This document shows, piece after piece, positions 8,238 through 19,036 of a DNA stretch of 64,000 nt. Under the pieces are notes generated by a model, which made no database searches, had not been told where the DNA came from, and was given only the letters and a program-made list of their open reading frames with translations. A program made the position numbers and the translations under genes. Positions within the stretch are counted from its first letter, which is position 1, and every line of letters starts with the position of its first letter. This stretch comes from Sebaldella sp. S0638 (GTDB lineage Bacteria; Fusobacteriota; Fusobacteriia; Fusobacteriales; Leptotrichiaceae). Location: positions 22,700 through 86,699 of the forward strand of contig NZ_JAMZGM010000007.1 in assembly GCF_024158605.1 (NCBI RefSeq), in the 5' to 3' direction.

Positions 8238-9059
8238 TTATTCTTTCCAGCCTTTCAGTGAATTCACTCTCATCTCAGTTCTTCCCCTGTAATCTGTTTT
8301 GTAATAATCAGGATTCACTGCTGCTTCAAAGCTTCCATATACAGGATTGGGAATGATAAAATACTTTTTCCCGAATTCTTCCGAAAGCTCGTCCACTCTC
8401 TTTCTTCGTTCTTCTGCTGTGGCTCCTGCGTCAATAAAATCGTTAATATCATCACCGAGATAAGCCGCAACATAATAATCTTTTTCTATCTGGTTTCTTC
8501 TTGCTTCTTTACTTGATTCCTTGGTTTTCATTATAAGATGTTTATCATCTGCCACGAATTTTTCCTTTAAGAGATTATCAAGTGTTTTTGCCCTTTCCGC
8601 TTCTTTTCTGTTAGTCACATAAAATACTTCCCCGCCGTTTTCATATATAAAGTTCACAAATTCCACAGCTCCCGGCATAGCAGCTGCTTTTTCGGCATTT
8701 ACCCATTCACTCCATGCCTGAGGGGAATAATTTTTCCCTTCTTTTATATACTCCGCCTGTGTATACATATTATCAAGTACCGTTTCATCTATATCCACAA
8801 TAACTGCAAGTTTCTTGCCGTAGTTTTTATTTTTTTCCTCCAGAAATCTGCTTTTAGCGGAATTAAAAACCTGATATACAGAAGCCCTGTACTCGGCAGA
8901 AGTCTGCATCCACACAGTCCCCAGCACTGTCTGCTGTGACTGCAATTTTTCATAGGTCATCTGCACAGTATCATCTTCGAAAGAAGCTTTGTCCGCATAC
9001 ATAATTCCTGTAAATATTACTATTATACATATATACCATAATTTCTTAAAGCTTTTCAT
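8238..9059 (-). CDS. Exported class C-type acid phosphatase / 5'-nucleotidase, e(P4)-like HAD enzyme (273 aa)
   Basis: The ATG at 9059 is chosen because it has AACAGGAGG upstream; a longer frame from 9089 would run into the apeB stop region. A signal peptide (about residues 1-22) is followed by VIVDIDETVLDN, the DDDD-superfamily motif I with nucleophile Asp and DET. Then come FYVTNR (motif II Thr), a Lys-rich segment, and YLGDDINDF (motif with paired Asp). The length fits the e(P4)/class C acid phosphatases, which dephosphorylate nucleotides such as NMN outside the cytoplasm. Unlike H. influenzae e(P4), the N-terminus has no lipobox cysteine, so it is predicted soluble in the periplasm. Confidence 0.82.
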   Translation of the reverse strand: MKSFKKLWYICIIVIFTGIMYADKASFEDDTVQMTYEKLQSQQTVLGTVWMQTSAEYRASVYQVFNSAKSRFLEEKNKNYGKKLAVIVDIDETVLDNMYTQAEYIKEGKNYSPQAWSEWVNAEKAAAMPGAVEFVNFIYENGGEVFYVTNRKEAERAKTLDNLLKEKFVADDKHLIMKTKESSKEARRNQIEKDYYVAAYLGDDINDFIDAGATAEERRKRVDELSEEFGKKYFIIPNPVYGSFEAAVNPDYYKTDYRGRTEMRVNSLKGWKE

Positions 9060-9078
9060 TTTTCCTCCTGTTATTTTA

Positions 9079-10374
9079 CTATATCTCAAAGAATACCCTG
9101 ATCAGCTCTTTCAGAGAATACAGGTCATCTTTACCGCAAAGTTCACGTACAGAATGCATGGCAAGCATAGGTATTCCCAAATCCACCGAATCTACTTCCA
9201 GATGTGTAGACGATATAGGCCCTATTGTGGAACCGCCCGCTTCTTTTGAATTATTCACAAAATTCTGAGTTTTTATATCTTTCCCTGCTAACACCTGCTT
9301 TATTACAGCTATTGTGAAACCGTCAGAAGTATATTTCTGGTTGGCGCTTATTTTAAATACCACTCCTTTATTCAGGGAAGGCTTATTCGTAGGATCCATT
9401 TTACCAGTAAATCCCGGATGTGCAGCATGAGCGCCGTCAGCGGAGATCAGAAAAGAATTATTTACAGCTGTTAAAAAATCTGCTCTGTTCATTCCCAGCG
9501 AAATATATATTCTTTCCATATAGTTCATCAGATAATTAGAATCTGCTCCCTGTTTTGTGGAACTTCCCACTTCTTCATTGTCAAATCCCACAAAAACGTT
9601 TATTCCCTTTCCTGCATGTCTGCTTTCTGCTATTGCACGAAGTCCGGCATAAACTGACGCCAGATTATCTATTTTCGGTGCAGAGACAAATTCATTTTCC
9701 GCTCCGAGTAAAGTTCCCTTTTCATATGCATACACATATAAGTCAAAGTCCAGAATGTCTTTTTTATTTATATCGCACTCTTTTGAAACAAGGTTTATCA
9801 GAAAATCTTCCTTTTCAAAAGTTTCATTTATCAGTCCGATTACAGGAAGTACATCATTCTGTCTGTCTATTTCCACTCCCTGATTTACACTTCTGTTTTG
9901 ATGGATTGCCAGATTTGGTATTGTCATAAGAGGTCTGTCTATATTTACATTTACAGTTTCGGGCTTAAAAATATTATCTGTTTTCAAAATAACCCTTCCC
10001 GCTACAGATAACGGTCTGTCAAACCATGTGCTTAATATAGGCCCGCCGTATACCTCGGTATTTAGTCTTATTATATTTTCCACTGTCATTTCAGGGTTCG
10101 GTTTTATTCTAAAACAAGGTGAATCAGTGTGCGACCCTGTCATTCTGAATCCGCATTCTGGACTGACTTCTTCACCTGTTGTAAATGCCATAATCGTAGA
10201 GCTGGTTTTCTTTATATAATATTTTCCGTTTTTTTCCAGTTTACATTCCTTAGAAGGGTCAAGTCTTACAAATCCCTCCTTATCCAGAATATCTGAACAA
10301 TTTTTCACTGCATGGTAACTGCTCGGGCTTTTATCAATAAAATCTATAAATTCTTTTGCAAATATTTCTTTCAT
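9079..10374 (-). CDS. apeB: M18-family aspartyl aminopeptidase (431 aa)
   Basis: A cytoplasmic dinuclear-zinc peptidase of the M18 family, normal length. Seen motifs are TGSHTDSPCFRIKP (first metal-binding His plus Asp), the central lid region with NRSVNQGVEID, FDNEEVGSSTKQGA (catalytic Glu-Glu), SADGAHAAHPG (metal Asp) and the last ligand region in AMHSVRE. The family removes N-terminal acidic or neutral residues from peptides. The acid phosphatase gene starts 20 bases downstream, so they may be co-transcribed. A near-consensus promoter precedes it. Confidence 0.9.
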   Translation of the reverse strand: MKEIFAKEFIDFIDKSPSSYHAVKNCSDILDKEGFVRLDPSKECKLEKNGKYYIKKTSSTIMAFTTGEEVSPECGFRMTGSHTDSPCFRIKPNPEMTVENIIRLNTEVYGGPILSTWFDRPLSVAGRVILKTDNIFKPETVNVNIDRPLMTIPNLAIHQNRSVNQGVEIDRQNDVLPVIGLINETFEKEDFLINLVSKECDINKKDILDFDLYVYAYEKGTLLGAENEFVSAPKIDNLASVYAGLRAIAESRHAGKGINVFVGFDNEEVGSSTKQGADSNYLMNYMERIYISLGMNRADFLTAVNNSFLISADGAHAAHPGFTGKMDPTNKPSLNKGVVFKISANQKYTSDGFTIAVIKQVLAGKDIKTQNFVNNSKEAGGSTIGPISSTHLEVDSVDLGIPMLAMHSVRELCGKDDLYSLKELIRVFFEI

Positions 10375-10418
10375 CTAATCATCCTTTCGTTTTTCCATAA
10401 CTTTCGTATTCTTTTTAT

Positions 10419-10447
10419 AGTATAGACTTCTCTTCGTTTTGTGTCAA
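10419..10447 (-). promoter_or_regulatory. Sigma-70 promoter of apeB
   Basis: Minus strand: TTGACA (10442-10447), 17-base spacer, TATACT (10419-10424). The predicted start is about 40 bases ahead of the apeB ATG at 10374. Confidence 0.65.
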
Positions 10448-10480
10448 ATAAAATTATTAATATCTAAAAAATAATTTTAA

Positions 10481-10517
10481 AAAAACTGCCTCACTTTTCA
10501 GAGACAGTTTTTTTTGA
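10481..10517 (-). terminator. Terminator of the galactitol operon
   Basis: The stem AACTG-CCTC/GAG-ACAGTT with one mismatch lies just after the kinase stop (10524) and is flanked by T-runs on both strands. On the minus strand it ends the galactitol operon. Confidence 0.7.
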
Positions 10518-10523
10518 TATTGC

Positions 10524-11450
10524 TTACATTTTTAGTTCTTCAATTGTAATGTTTCCAATGAATTCCTTCACATCTTCAGGAATTACTTTTCCTGTTTCCA
10601 TGCTTTGTGCATTCGACATACCGCACGCCATGGATAATTTCAGTATTTCATGTAATTCCAGCCCGTCATCCAGACCCTTTGCAAAACCTGCCACTGAAGA
10701 ATCTCCCGAACCTACGGTATTATGTATTTTAATTTTTGGAATTGTAATTTTCAAAATCTCCTCGCCAAAATATATTGCTCCTTCTCCACCCAGAGATACA
10801 AGAACATTTTGTGCTCCCAGATTTTTAAGTTTTTCCACTGCTTTTTTTATTTTATCTCTTCCGTCTATTGATTCTCCCAGAACATATTCCAGTTCGTCAA
10901 AATTAGGCTTTATAAGATACGGTTTTCCTTTGACACCTTCCAGCAGCGATTTCCCGCTTGTATCAAGTATCACTTTTTTTCCTTTTCTATTTACCATTTC
11001 CACAAGTTTTTGATAATATCCGGCATCCATTCCTTTTGGAAGACTTCCTGACATTGTTATTACATCTGACTTTTCCACAAGCTCCATGAATTTTTTCTCA
11101 AAAGCTCTCAGATCAGAATCAGGCAGTTCTTCTCCAGATTCCAGAATTTCAGTTTCCGAGTGTTTTGCCAAAACGGCAATACACACTCTTGTCTCAGACG
11201 ACGATACATAAAAACCTTCTTTTATATTCATCTTTTTCAGATTTTCCTGTATCCATTCACCATTTTTCCCGCCTAATATTCCTGTGGCAACAACATTAGC
11301 ATCCAGTTGTTTTAGTACCTTTGTCACATTCAGACCTTTTCCGCCCGGACTTTTTATAGTCTTCTCAGCTCTGAAAAGTCTGCCTTCCTTAAAGTCTTCT
11401 ATAAAATATCTTGTATCTATAGCCGGATTTAATGTTACTGTAGTAATCAT
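10524..11450 (-). CDS. PfkB-family tagatose-6-phosphate / 1-phosphofructokinase-type kinase (308 aa)
   Basis: This belongs to the LacC/FruK branch of PfkB kinases: TLNPAIDTRY at the N-terminus, SPGGKGLNVTKVL (substrate-binding Gly-Gly-Lys-Gly), SGSLPKGM, and the anion-hole/catalytic motif NTVGSGDSSVAGF with its Asp base. In a galactitol operon the expected reaction is ATP-dependent phosphorylation of tagatose 6-phosphate to tagatose 1,6-bisphosphate, the substrate of the GatY aldolase encoded immediately upstream. 1-Phosphofructokinase cannot be excluded from sequence alone. It is the last gene of the operon, 10 bases after gatY, and is followed by a terminator. Confidence 0.85.
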   Translation of the reverse strand: MITTVTLNPAIDTRYFIEDFKEGRLFRAEKTIKSPGGKGLNVTKVLKQLDANVVATGILGGKNGEWIQENLKKMNIKEGFYVSSSETRVCIAVLAKHSETEILESGEELPDSDLRAFEKKFMELVEKSDVITMSGSLPKGMDAGYYQKLVEMVNRKGKKVILDTSGKSLLEGVKGKPYLIKPNFDELEYVLGESIDGRDKIKKAVEKLKNLGAQNVLVSLGGEGAIYFGEEILKITIPKIKIHNTVGSGDSSVAGFAKGLDDGLELHEILKLSMACGMSNAQSMETGKVIPEDVKEFIGNITIEELKM

Positions 11451-11460
11451 TTCTCCTCCT

Positions 11461-13346
<1,886 letters not shown>

Positions 13347-13385
13347 ATTATGTCACTCTCCTATTCTATGTATATAATTTAACGG

Positions 13386-13492
13386 GCTGTATAAAAATAG
13401 AATTGCTTTTTATACTTAATGCCGGTATTTCCTGATAAAACAGATAATTTATAATATCCGGCATTAATTTATAAAATCTATTTTGATACAGC
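13386..13492 (-). repeat. Nested inverted repeat between gatC and gatD
   Basis: The outer arms (13386-13404 and 13474-13492) pair over 19 positions with three mismatches. The inner arms AATGCCGG/CCGGCATT (13418-13425 and 13458-13465) pair perfectly and extend a little. Neither arm is followed by a T-run on the minus strand, so this is not a simple terminator. It probably folds in the operon mRNA and may stabilise the upstream PTS message or be a processing site. Confidence 0.6.
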
Positions 13493-13515
13493 TCCTGTTT
13501 ACTTACTTTATTTAA

Positions 13516-14901
13516 TTAAGCTTGTGCTCCTTCTAATCTGTCTTTTCTCTGAAGCATTTTATATCTTCTGTATGTCATTGCTATTCCAATGAAGTAAATT
13601 ACTGCTATTACCAATAAGCCCACCATATTTCTTCTTTGGAAAATCTGTACCATTATGTACGTAATTGGTGATCCGCCTTGATCCAGTGATCCTACAAGAG
13701 ATTTATCCCCAAGCATATTTGCATTCTTTGCAAGTATTGTCTGTAATTCCACTGTCTGGTTTGATATCCATATTGTAATAAACATAATGAAAGAACCTGA
13801 TATTAGTGTTCTGAAAATATTTCCATGGTGGATTGCCACACCCATTGCTATGAAGAATCCTATTGTAGCCAGATCTCCGAAAGGCAGAACTCTGTTACCG
13901 AATGTAAGTGATCCTATTGCGGCTATTATTACTGTTAACGGTATAAATAACAGTCCTGCTGAAATTACGTTTGCATCTCCTAATAATAATGCCGGATCAA
14001 GACCAATAAGGAATTCTCCTCCGCCGAATTTTGCTGACAATTTTTCTCTTGCAGCTTCTGATATAGGTAATAATCCTTCCATAATAGGCTTTATTACTTT
14101 TGGCATCAAATACATAACTGCAGAAACTGAAACTGCAAGCTGAAGTACTTGTTTTACATCATACCCTGCAAGGATTCCTACTATTATACCAAGTATAAAT
14201 CCTACTATTATCGGCTGTCCGAAAGCTCCCAGTTTTTTCTCAAGCTTTTCTGTATCAATATCTATTTTATTTATTCCTGGTATCTTATCAAGAATAGCAT
14301 CTACTATTACCGCAAATGGCGCACAATATGCAGAAGTTCCGTGTGGTACCGCGATTCCTTCCAGACCGAAATAATCTCTTGTATCGTACTGGAACCAATC
14401 CCCGAACTTATATGAAAACACGGCATGTACTACTACACCAAGTATCCCCAGCCAGTAACTTCCTGTAACTATATGTACCAATGCTCCTGTAAAAGTCATA
14501 TGCCAGATATTCCATATATCTACGTTAACTACTTTTGTCATCTTTAACGCAAGCATAATAAGGTTTACTATAATTGCTACCGGTATTGCTACTATTGCTA
14601 TCTTCGATGCCCACGTCATCGGTGCTGTTCCGGGCCATCCAAGATCAATTACCGTAAGATTCAATCCAAAATTTTCAGCCATTTGTTCTGCTGCTGGCCC
14701 TAAAGTATCTCTCATCAAACCAATTACTATTCCTATACCTATGAATCCTATACCTATCATAAGACCGGCATTAAAAGCCTTTCCTAATTTCAAACCTAGA
14801 CATAATGCAAAAACAATTATTACTAACGGCAGCATTACGGCTGGTCCTAAGGCCAATATGTACTGTATTGGCGGTGTTATCAGATTTAAAAAATTATCCA
14901 T
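13516..14901 (-). CDS. gatC: PTS galactitol transporter, membrane subunit IIC
   Basis: A polytopic membrane protein of 461 residues with about ten hydrophobic segments: GPAVMLPLVIIVFALCLGLKL at the N-terminus, YFGLEGIAVPHGTSAYCAPF in the middle, and FGGGEFLIGLDPALLLGDAN later. These match the GatC (SgcC) family of galactitol-type EIIC permeases. It moves galactitol across the inner membrane while GatB~P phosphorylates it. IIA and IIB are separate genes immediately upstream, the E. coli gatABC arrangement. Confidence 0.92.
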   Translation of the reverse strand: MDNFLNLITPPIQYILALGPAVMLPLVIIVFALCLGLKLGKAFNAGLMIGIGFIGIGIVIGLMRDTLGPAAEQMAENFGLNLTVIDLGWPGTAPMTWASKIAIVAIPVAIIVNLIMLALKMTKVVNVDIWNIWHMTFTGALVHIVTGSYWLGILGVVVHAVFSYKFGDWFQYDTRDYFGLEGIAVPHGTSAYCAPFAVIVDAILDKIPGINKIDIDTEKLEKKLGAFGQPIIVGFILGIIVGILAGYDVKQVLQLAVSVSAVMYLMPKVIKPIMEGLLPISEAAREKLSAKFGGGEFLIGLDPALLLGDANVISAGLLFIPLTVIIAAIGSLTFGNRVLPFGDLATIGFFIAMGVAIHHGNIFRTLISGSFIMFITIWISNQTVELQTILAKNANMLGDKSLVGSLDQGGSPITYIMVQIFQRRNMVGLLVIAVIYFIGIAMTYRRYKMLQRKDRLEGAQA

Positions 14902-14923
14902 GTTATAAACTCCTCCTAGTTTA

Positions 14924-15388
14924 TTAAATTAAATTTTGTTTTAGTAGTGTCATTACTTCTTCTACATCATTAGAATCATATATTTTTTTCAGAACATCTT
15001 CTTTTTGGTATAACTCCACTAATTTCATCAGGAAATCCAGATGTTTTTCAGAGTCCTTTACAATCAGTCCGAATATAATTTTGGAATTTACTATTCCGTC
15101 ATCCTCGGCATTCTCGAATTCTACTCCTTTTTTTGTAGTTACCACAAACATTGCATTGTCATTCACATGCTTTGCTTCCACATGAGGCATCGCTACCTGC
15201 ATATAGCCGAGATCAATTCCTGTGGGAAAATTTTCTTCCCTTTTTAATATCTCTTCGATGTAAACTGGTTTTACCATTCCTTTTTCAATTAAAACTGTTC
15301 CGATTTCGTTAAACATTTCTTCTCTGTCGGAAAAATCCCTGTTTAGATAAATGAGATCCCCGTAAAAATTCATTTCTATTTTGACCAT
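14924..15388 (-). CDS. gatA: PTS galactitol IIA component
   Basis: A cytoplasmic EIIA of the fructose/mannitol fold (154 residues). The phosphorylatable His lies in QVAMPHVEAKHV. It passes phosphate from HPr to GatB. The start at 15388 sits 7 bases after the gatB stop behind an AGGAG, and gatC begins 22 bases after its own stop, so all three are translated as one unit. Confidence 0.88.
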   Translation of the reverse strand: MVKIEMNFYGDLIYLNRDFSDREEMFNEIGTVLIEKGMVKPVYIEEILKREENFPTGIDLGYMQVAMPHVEAKHVNDNAMFVVTTKKGVEFENAEDDGIVNSKIIFGLIVKDSEKHLDFLMKLVELYQKEDVLKKIYDSNDVEEVMTLLKQNLI

Positions 15389-15395
15389 CTCCTGT

Positions 15396-15674
15396 TTACT
15401 TTAATATTTCAAGTATTTTTGCTTTTAATGCATCCTGATTTATTCCTGAAATAAATCCCATTACATGCACTACAGGTACACTTCCCATATCTTTTGAAAA
15501 TTTTGAAGTAGTAGCTATTAATGCAGCACCGTCAGCATAAGATTCTATTTCATTTATTCTGCACTGAACCAAATCTATGGCTATTCCATTTTCCTCACAT
15601 AACTGCTTAATTTTATTCGCTGCCACAGTTGATGTTGCCACTGCACCTCCGCAGGCTACTATTACCTTTTTCAT
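15396..15674 (-). CDS. gatB: PTS galactitol IIB component
   Basis: A small EIIB of 92 residues with the phospho-cysteine loop near the N-terminus (VIVACGGAVATSTVAANKI, Cys8), typical of the lactose/galactitol EIIB fold. It receives phosphate from GatA and donates it to galactitol bound to GatC. First structural gene of the operon, 13 bases after the DeoR regulator. Confidence 0.9.
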   Translation of the reverse strand: MKKVIVACGGAVATSTVAANKIKQLCEENGIAIDLVQCRINEIESYADGAALIATTSKFSKDMGSVPVVHVMGFISGINQDALKAKILEILK

Positions 15675-15687
15675 TTCTTTACCTCCA

Positions 15688-16434
15688 CTATATATTTATT
15701 ATTTTTATTATTTTTTTATATTCCTTCAATACTTCCTGCTTTAAATTCCCGTCGGTTATTATCCCGTCAAGGTTTTCCACTTTGAAAAAAGAATAAAAAG
15801 CTTCTTTATTAAATTTTGAACTATCCAGAAGCAGAAATTTTTCTTTTGCATTTTCCATTACTATCTGTTGTATTAATCCCTCGTCATAATTGGAGATTGT
15901 CACTTTATTTCCGCTTACTCCGTTTGCTCCTATAAAACATTTATCCACATTTATCTTGCTTATAGAATCCAGAAAATAGTCAGGAATAATTGCTTCTGTT
16001 TTTCTTCTGAGTCTTCCTCCTGTTACCACAAAGTCCAAATCCAAATGCGAATACTTTACCATTACAGAATATGAATTAGTAACTACTATTACATTTTTTG
16101 CCTTTATAAATTCAGGAATTCTTTCTGTTGTCGTTCCCGGCGCTATAAATACAGTCTCATTATCCTGTATATAAGAGGCTGCTATTTTGGCAATATGCTC
16201 TTTTTCTTTCATATATTTGACTTTTCTGTCATCGTAGAGTTTTTCCTGCTGGATTTTTTTTATACTTTTAGCTCCTCCGTGAATTCTTATAAGCAATTTT
16301 TTGTCTTCAAGGTACTTCAGATCACGTCTTATTGTCATCTCTGTTACATTTAATTCTTCTGTAAGTTCCAGAGTAGATACTATACCTTTCTCTTTTATCT
16401 TGCTTAATATCACCTCTATTCTCTGATCTTTCAT
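15688..16434 (-). CDS. DeoR-family repressor of the galactitol operon
   Basis: 248 residues. The N-terminal winged helix (STLELTEELNVTEMTIRRDLKYLEDKKLLIRIHGGA) is the DeoR signature. The C-terminal sugar-phosphate-sensing domain carries FIAPGTTTERIPEF and the GANGVS segment. It is the first gene of the operon it presumably controls, so it is autoregulated. The effector is probably a phosphorylated intermediate such as galactitol 1-phosphate or tagatose 6-phosphate, by analogy with GatR-type regulators. Confidence 0.88.
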   Translation of the reverse strand: MKDQRIEVILSKIKEKGIVSTLELTEELNVTEMTIRRDLKYLEDKKLLIRIHGGAKSIKKIQQEKLYDDRKVKYMKEKEHIAKIAASYIQDNETVFIAPGTTTERIPEFIKAKNVIVVTNSYSVMVKYSHLDLDFVVTGGRLRRKTEAIIPDYFLDSISKINVDKCFIGANGVSGNKVTISNYDEGLIQQIVMENAKEKFLLLDSSKFNKEAFYSFFKVENLDGIITDGNLKQEVLKEYKKIIKIINI

Positions 16435-16458
16435 TGGTTTTCCCTCCTTTTTGTTTTC

Positions 16459-16520
16459 AAATGTTTTAAAATGTTTTATTTTGTTCGTTATAATTATAAC
16501 TCATTTTTTTATTTTGTCAA
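16459..16520 (-). promoter_or_regulatory. Galactitol operon promoter with direct-repeat operator
   Basis: Minus strand: TTGACA (16515-16520), 16-base spacer, TATAAT (16493-16498). Just downstream of the expected start are two copies of AAATGTTTT in plus reading (16459-16467 and 16469-16477), spaced by 10 bp, one helical turn. A third copy lies at 16576-16584. Direct repeats in phase are typical DeoR-family operators, so this is the likely repressor site. The rest of the 16435-16768 gap is AT-rich with nothing else recognisable. Confidence 0.6.
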
Positions 16521-16768
16521 TAGCATTTAAAAATTTTTTTTATTTTTAATTTTAATACTGAAAATAAAGACTTTTAAATGTTTTTACTTTTGTTTGTTTT
16601 TGTTCTTTTATCTGACTTATTTTTTTTATTTAAAAATTTTTGAAAAATTCATTCTTTAAATATACTGTTTTTTTATTATATTTCATGTTTATTTTATTCT
16701 TTAGATATGTTAATATTTATAAGTTAATTTAAAAACTATATATAATACAAAAATTCAGGAGTATAACC

Positions 16769-17794
16769 ATGAAAAAAGTCAAAAATAATACAAAAGAATT
16801 TACTTTTAAATCAAAAACCATATCTTCTTTTCCTGTTAGAATATTTTTTGCAGTATTCATAATTTTATGCTTTATTTTATTAATAGTTTCCATGTATAAA
16901 AATCAAAAATTACTTTCGGTTAATTTTTTAATACTGCTTATTTTTACTGCTATGCCTGCATTTTGGTGTTTATACATCCCTTTTAGGTTTTTAGCGGCAC
17001 CTTATAAAGTATTAGTAGCTGACAACAACATCTATTGTAAATTTTTCTTTAGAAAAACAATCTGCATAAATGTAGATAATGTAATATATGTGAAACCCTG
17101 TACTTCCTATAGCTATTATAAAAAACACTATTACAGCAAAAAATATTTATTATGCCTGAAAAACAAAAAAAAATACAGAATAAACGGTTCTATATTTTCA
17201 AATAACATTATACTCTACTCTTTTTTTATGAAAATCACTGCTTCTTATAATAAAAAAGTCATGGATTCTGTTACATGCAATATTAAAAACCTTGATAAAA
17301 AATACCGGTTTTATTCGTGCAGATTTATACCGGTACTTATTTTTTCGTTGATTTCATTTTTGCTGTTTGTATGCTTCTTTATTCCAACGCTATTTTTATT
17401 AGGAATACCCGGTTTTTTCCTGTTTTCATTTTCACTGTTTATTCCTGTAAAAATGGATATTGATTTTAACAATAAATATATCTTCATAAGATCTCTGCTT
17501 GGTTTGGAGATAAACTCCATAAACTTTGATAATGTCTGTAAAATATCAGTCACTAATGAATTCAATGTTTCTCTTAATATAACAACTCGATCTGAAAAAA
17601 CGGTAATATCTTTATCGCCATATTATAAACAGGATAAATTAGAGATTTTCCAGCTGCTGCTATGCATTTTTAAGAAAAAATTTTCAATTTCACTTAATGG
17701 GTATGAGCCGCTTACACTAACTTCAGATGATTTCCCCAAAGTCATTTTTATTAACGCTGTGTCTTGGTTAGCATACCATCGGCATTATAATTAG
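16769..17794 (+). CDS. Membrane protein of an unknown tandem-paralog family, copy 1 (341 aa)
   Basis: The ATG at 16769 follows TCAGGAG. Two hydrophobic hairpins (about residues 28-80 and 185-225) flank a soluble segment rich in Tyr and Lys. That segment begins with APYKVLVADNNIYCKFFFRKTICINVDN in this copy. A second soluble domain ends the protein. The layout (two TM pairs, each followed by a beta-rich domain) resembles bacterial PH-like membrane proteins, but I do not recognise the family. The next two genes are paralogs in the same order. Confidence 0.65.
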   Translation: MKKVKNNTKEFTFKSKTISSFPVRIFFAVFIILCFILLIVSMYKNQKLLSVNFLILLIFTAMPAFWCLYIPFRFLAAPYKVLVADNNIYCKFFFRKTICINVDNVIYVKPCTSYSYYKKHYYSKKYLLCLKNKKKYRINGSIFSNNIILYSFFMKITASYNKKVMDSVTCNIKNLDKKYRFYSCRFIPVLIFSLISFLLFVCFFIPTLFLLGIPGFFLFSFSLFIPVKMDIDFNNKYIFIRSLLGLEINSINFDNVCKISVTNEFNVSLNITTRSEKTVISLSPYYKQDKLEIFQLLLCIFKKKFSISLNGYEPLTLTSDDFPKVIFINAVSWLAYHRHYN

Positions 17795-17933
17795 AATACT
17801 GTTTCATTTTTTTGGGAGCAGTATTTTTTTATATTTAAACTTAAATATTATTTTGTAATATATGTTTATTTTATCTTTTAAGTATGCTAATATTTATGAA
17901 ATAAACGACAATAAACTTTTAAGGACGGTTAAC

Positions 17934-18956
17934 ATGACTAATCCTGATAAAAATGAAAACAGCAGTTTTAATTATGAATCAAAAATCGAGTCTTTATCTT
18001 TTTTAAAAGATCTGGCAGCTGTATTTGCTAAACCGGCGGCTATTATATATATTATATTAGTTCTGCTTTTTACTTTTGCAGAACAAGGTATAAACAAAAC
18101 AGTAGTTTTAGCACCTCTGCTTATTTTTTCAGCAGTATTTTTTATTATATTTTTACTTTTTTTCATACTTTTTATATGGGAAGCCTTGTTTTCTCCCTAT
18201 AAAATTTATGTAAGGAACAACTATATAACCTGTAAATTTTTTTACAGAAAAACTGTGTCTATAAATATTGATGATATTCTTTTTATAAAGCGTCACAAAG
18301 GTTACAGTAAAACCAGAGGAACTTATTACAAAAATAAATATACGCTATTACTGAAAAACGGTAAAAAATTCTTAATAAATTGTTTTATATTCAAAAACAG
18401 CAGTGACTTGAACTTTTTCTTTACTGACATTACCAGATTGTATAATAAAAAATATATAAAATACATACAGGATGAGAAAGATTCTTTTTCTGATATATAT
18501 TCTGAAAACAAATACTGTTTTCACATATTGTATGACAGTATTATTATTCTTATAACTTTATGTCTGCTTTTTTCACTTATATTTTTTATTTTTAACAAAA
18601 TATTTTTCCCGGCAATTATTGTATTTGCTATTCTTGCAGCGATACCGGCCGTACCTGTGAAAATCATCATGAATACCAGTGAAGGAACTGTTATATTAAA
18701 ATCAGTGTGCGGCATAAAAATCCATAGAATTTCTTACTATGATACAAAACAGATTATCATTGCCAATAATCTCGATATATCTGTTACTGCAATATTTATT
18801 GAAAAAAAGAAAAAGAAGAAAACTTTCTCATTATCTTTTTATAAATCACAGGATAGAGATAAAATTTTCAAAATATTACATATAATTTTTAAAAATGAAG
18901 TATCATTCAATCTGAATGGTAACGAGGTATTGATCGCAGATAAAATCATAAAATAA
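17934..18956 (+). CDS. Membrane protein of the tandem-paralog family, copy 2 (340 aa)
   Basis: The start is placed at the ATG at 17934 (AAGGACGG upstream). The frame is open to 17862, but that segment matches the untranslated upstream region of copy 1 and so is duplicated 5' flank. Same architecture as copies 1 and 3: N-terminal TM pair, then FSPYKIYVRNNYITCKFFYR, then SINIDDILFIKR, a GTYYKNKYTLLLKNGKKF core shared closely with copy 3, a second TM pair, and a C-terminal domain ending NLNGNEVL. Function unknown. Confidence 0.65.
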   Translation: MTNPDKNENSSFNYESKIESLSFLKDLAAVFAKPAAIIYIILVLLFTFAEQGINKTVVLAPLLIFSAVFFIIFLLFFILFIWEALFSPYKIYVRNNYITCKFFYRKTVSINIDDILFIKRHKGYSKTRGTYYKNKYTLLLKNGKKFLINCFIFKNSSDLNFFFTDITRLYNKKYIKYIQDEKDSFSDIYSENKYCFHILYDSIIILITLCLLFSLIFFIFNKIFFPAIIVFAILAAIPAVPVKIIMNTSEGTVILKSVCGIKIHRISYYDTKQIIIANNLDISVTAIFIEKKKKKKTFSLSFYKSQDRDKIFKILHIIFKNEVSFNLNGNEVLIADKIIK

Positions 18957-19036
18957 ATTTAAAAACAAACATTATCAAACATAAAAGACAGGTATTATTT
19001 TCACTATGTCAGAAATATTCAGAAGGGAACAGTATT

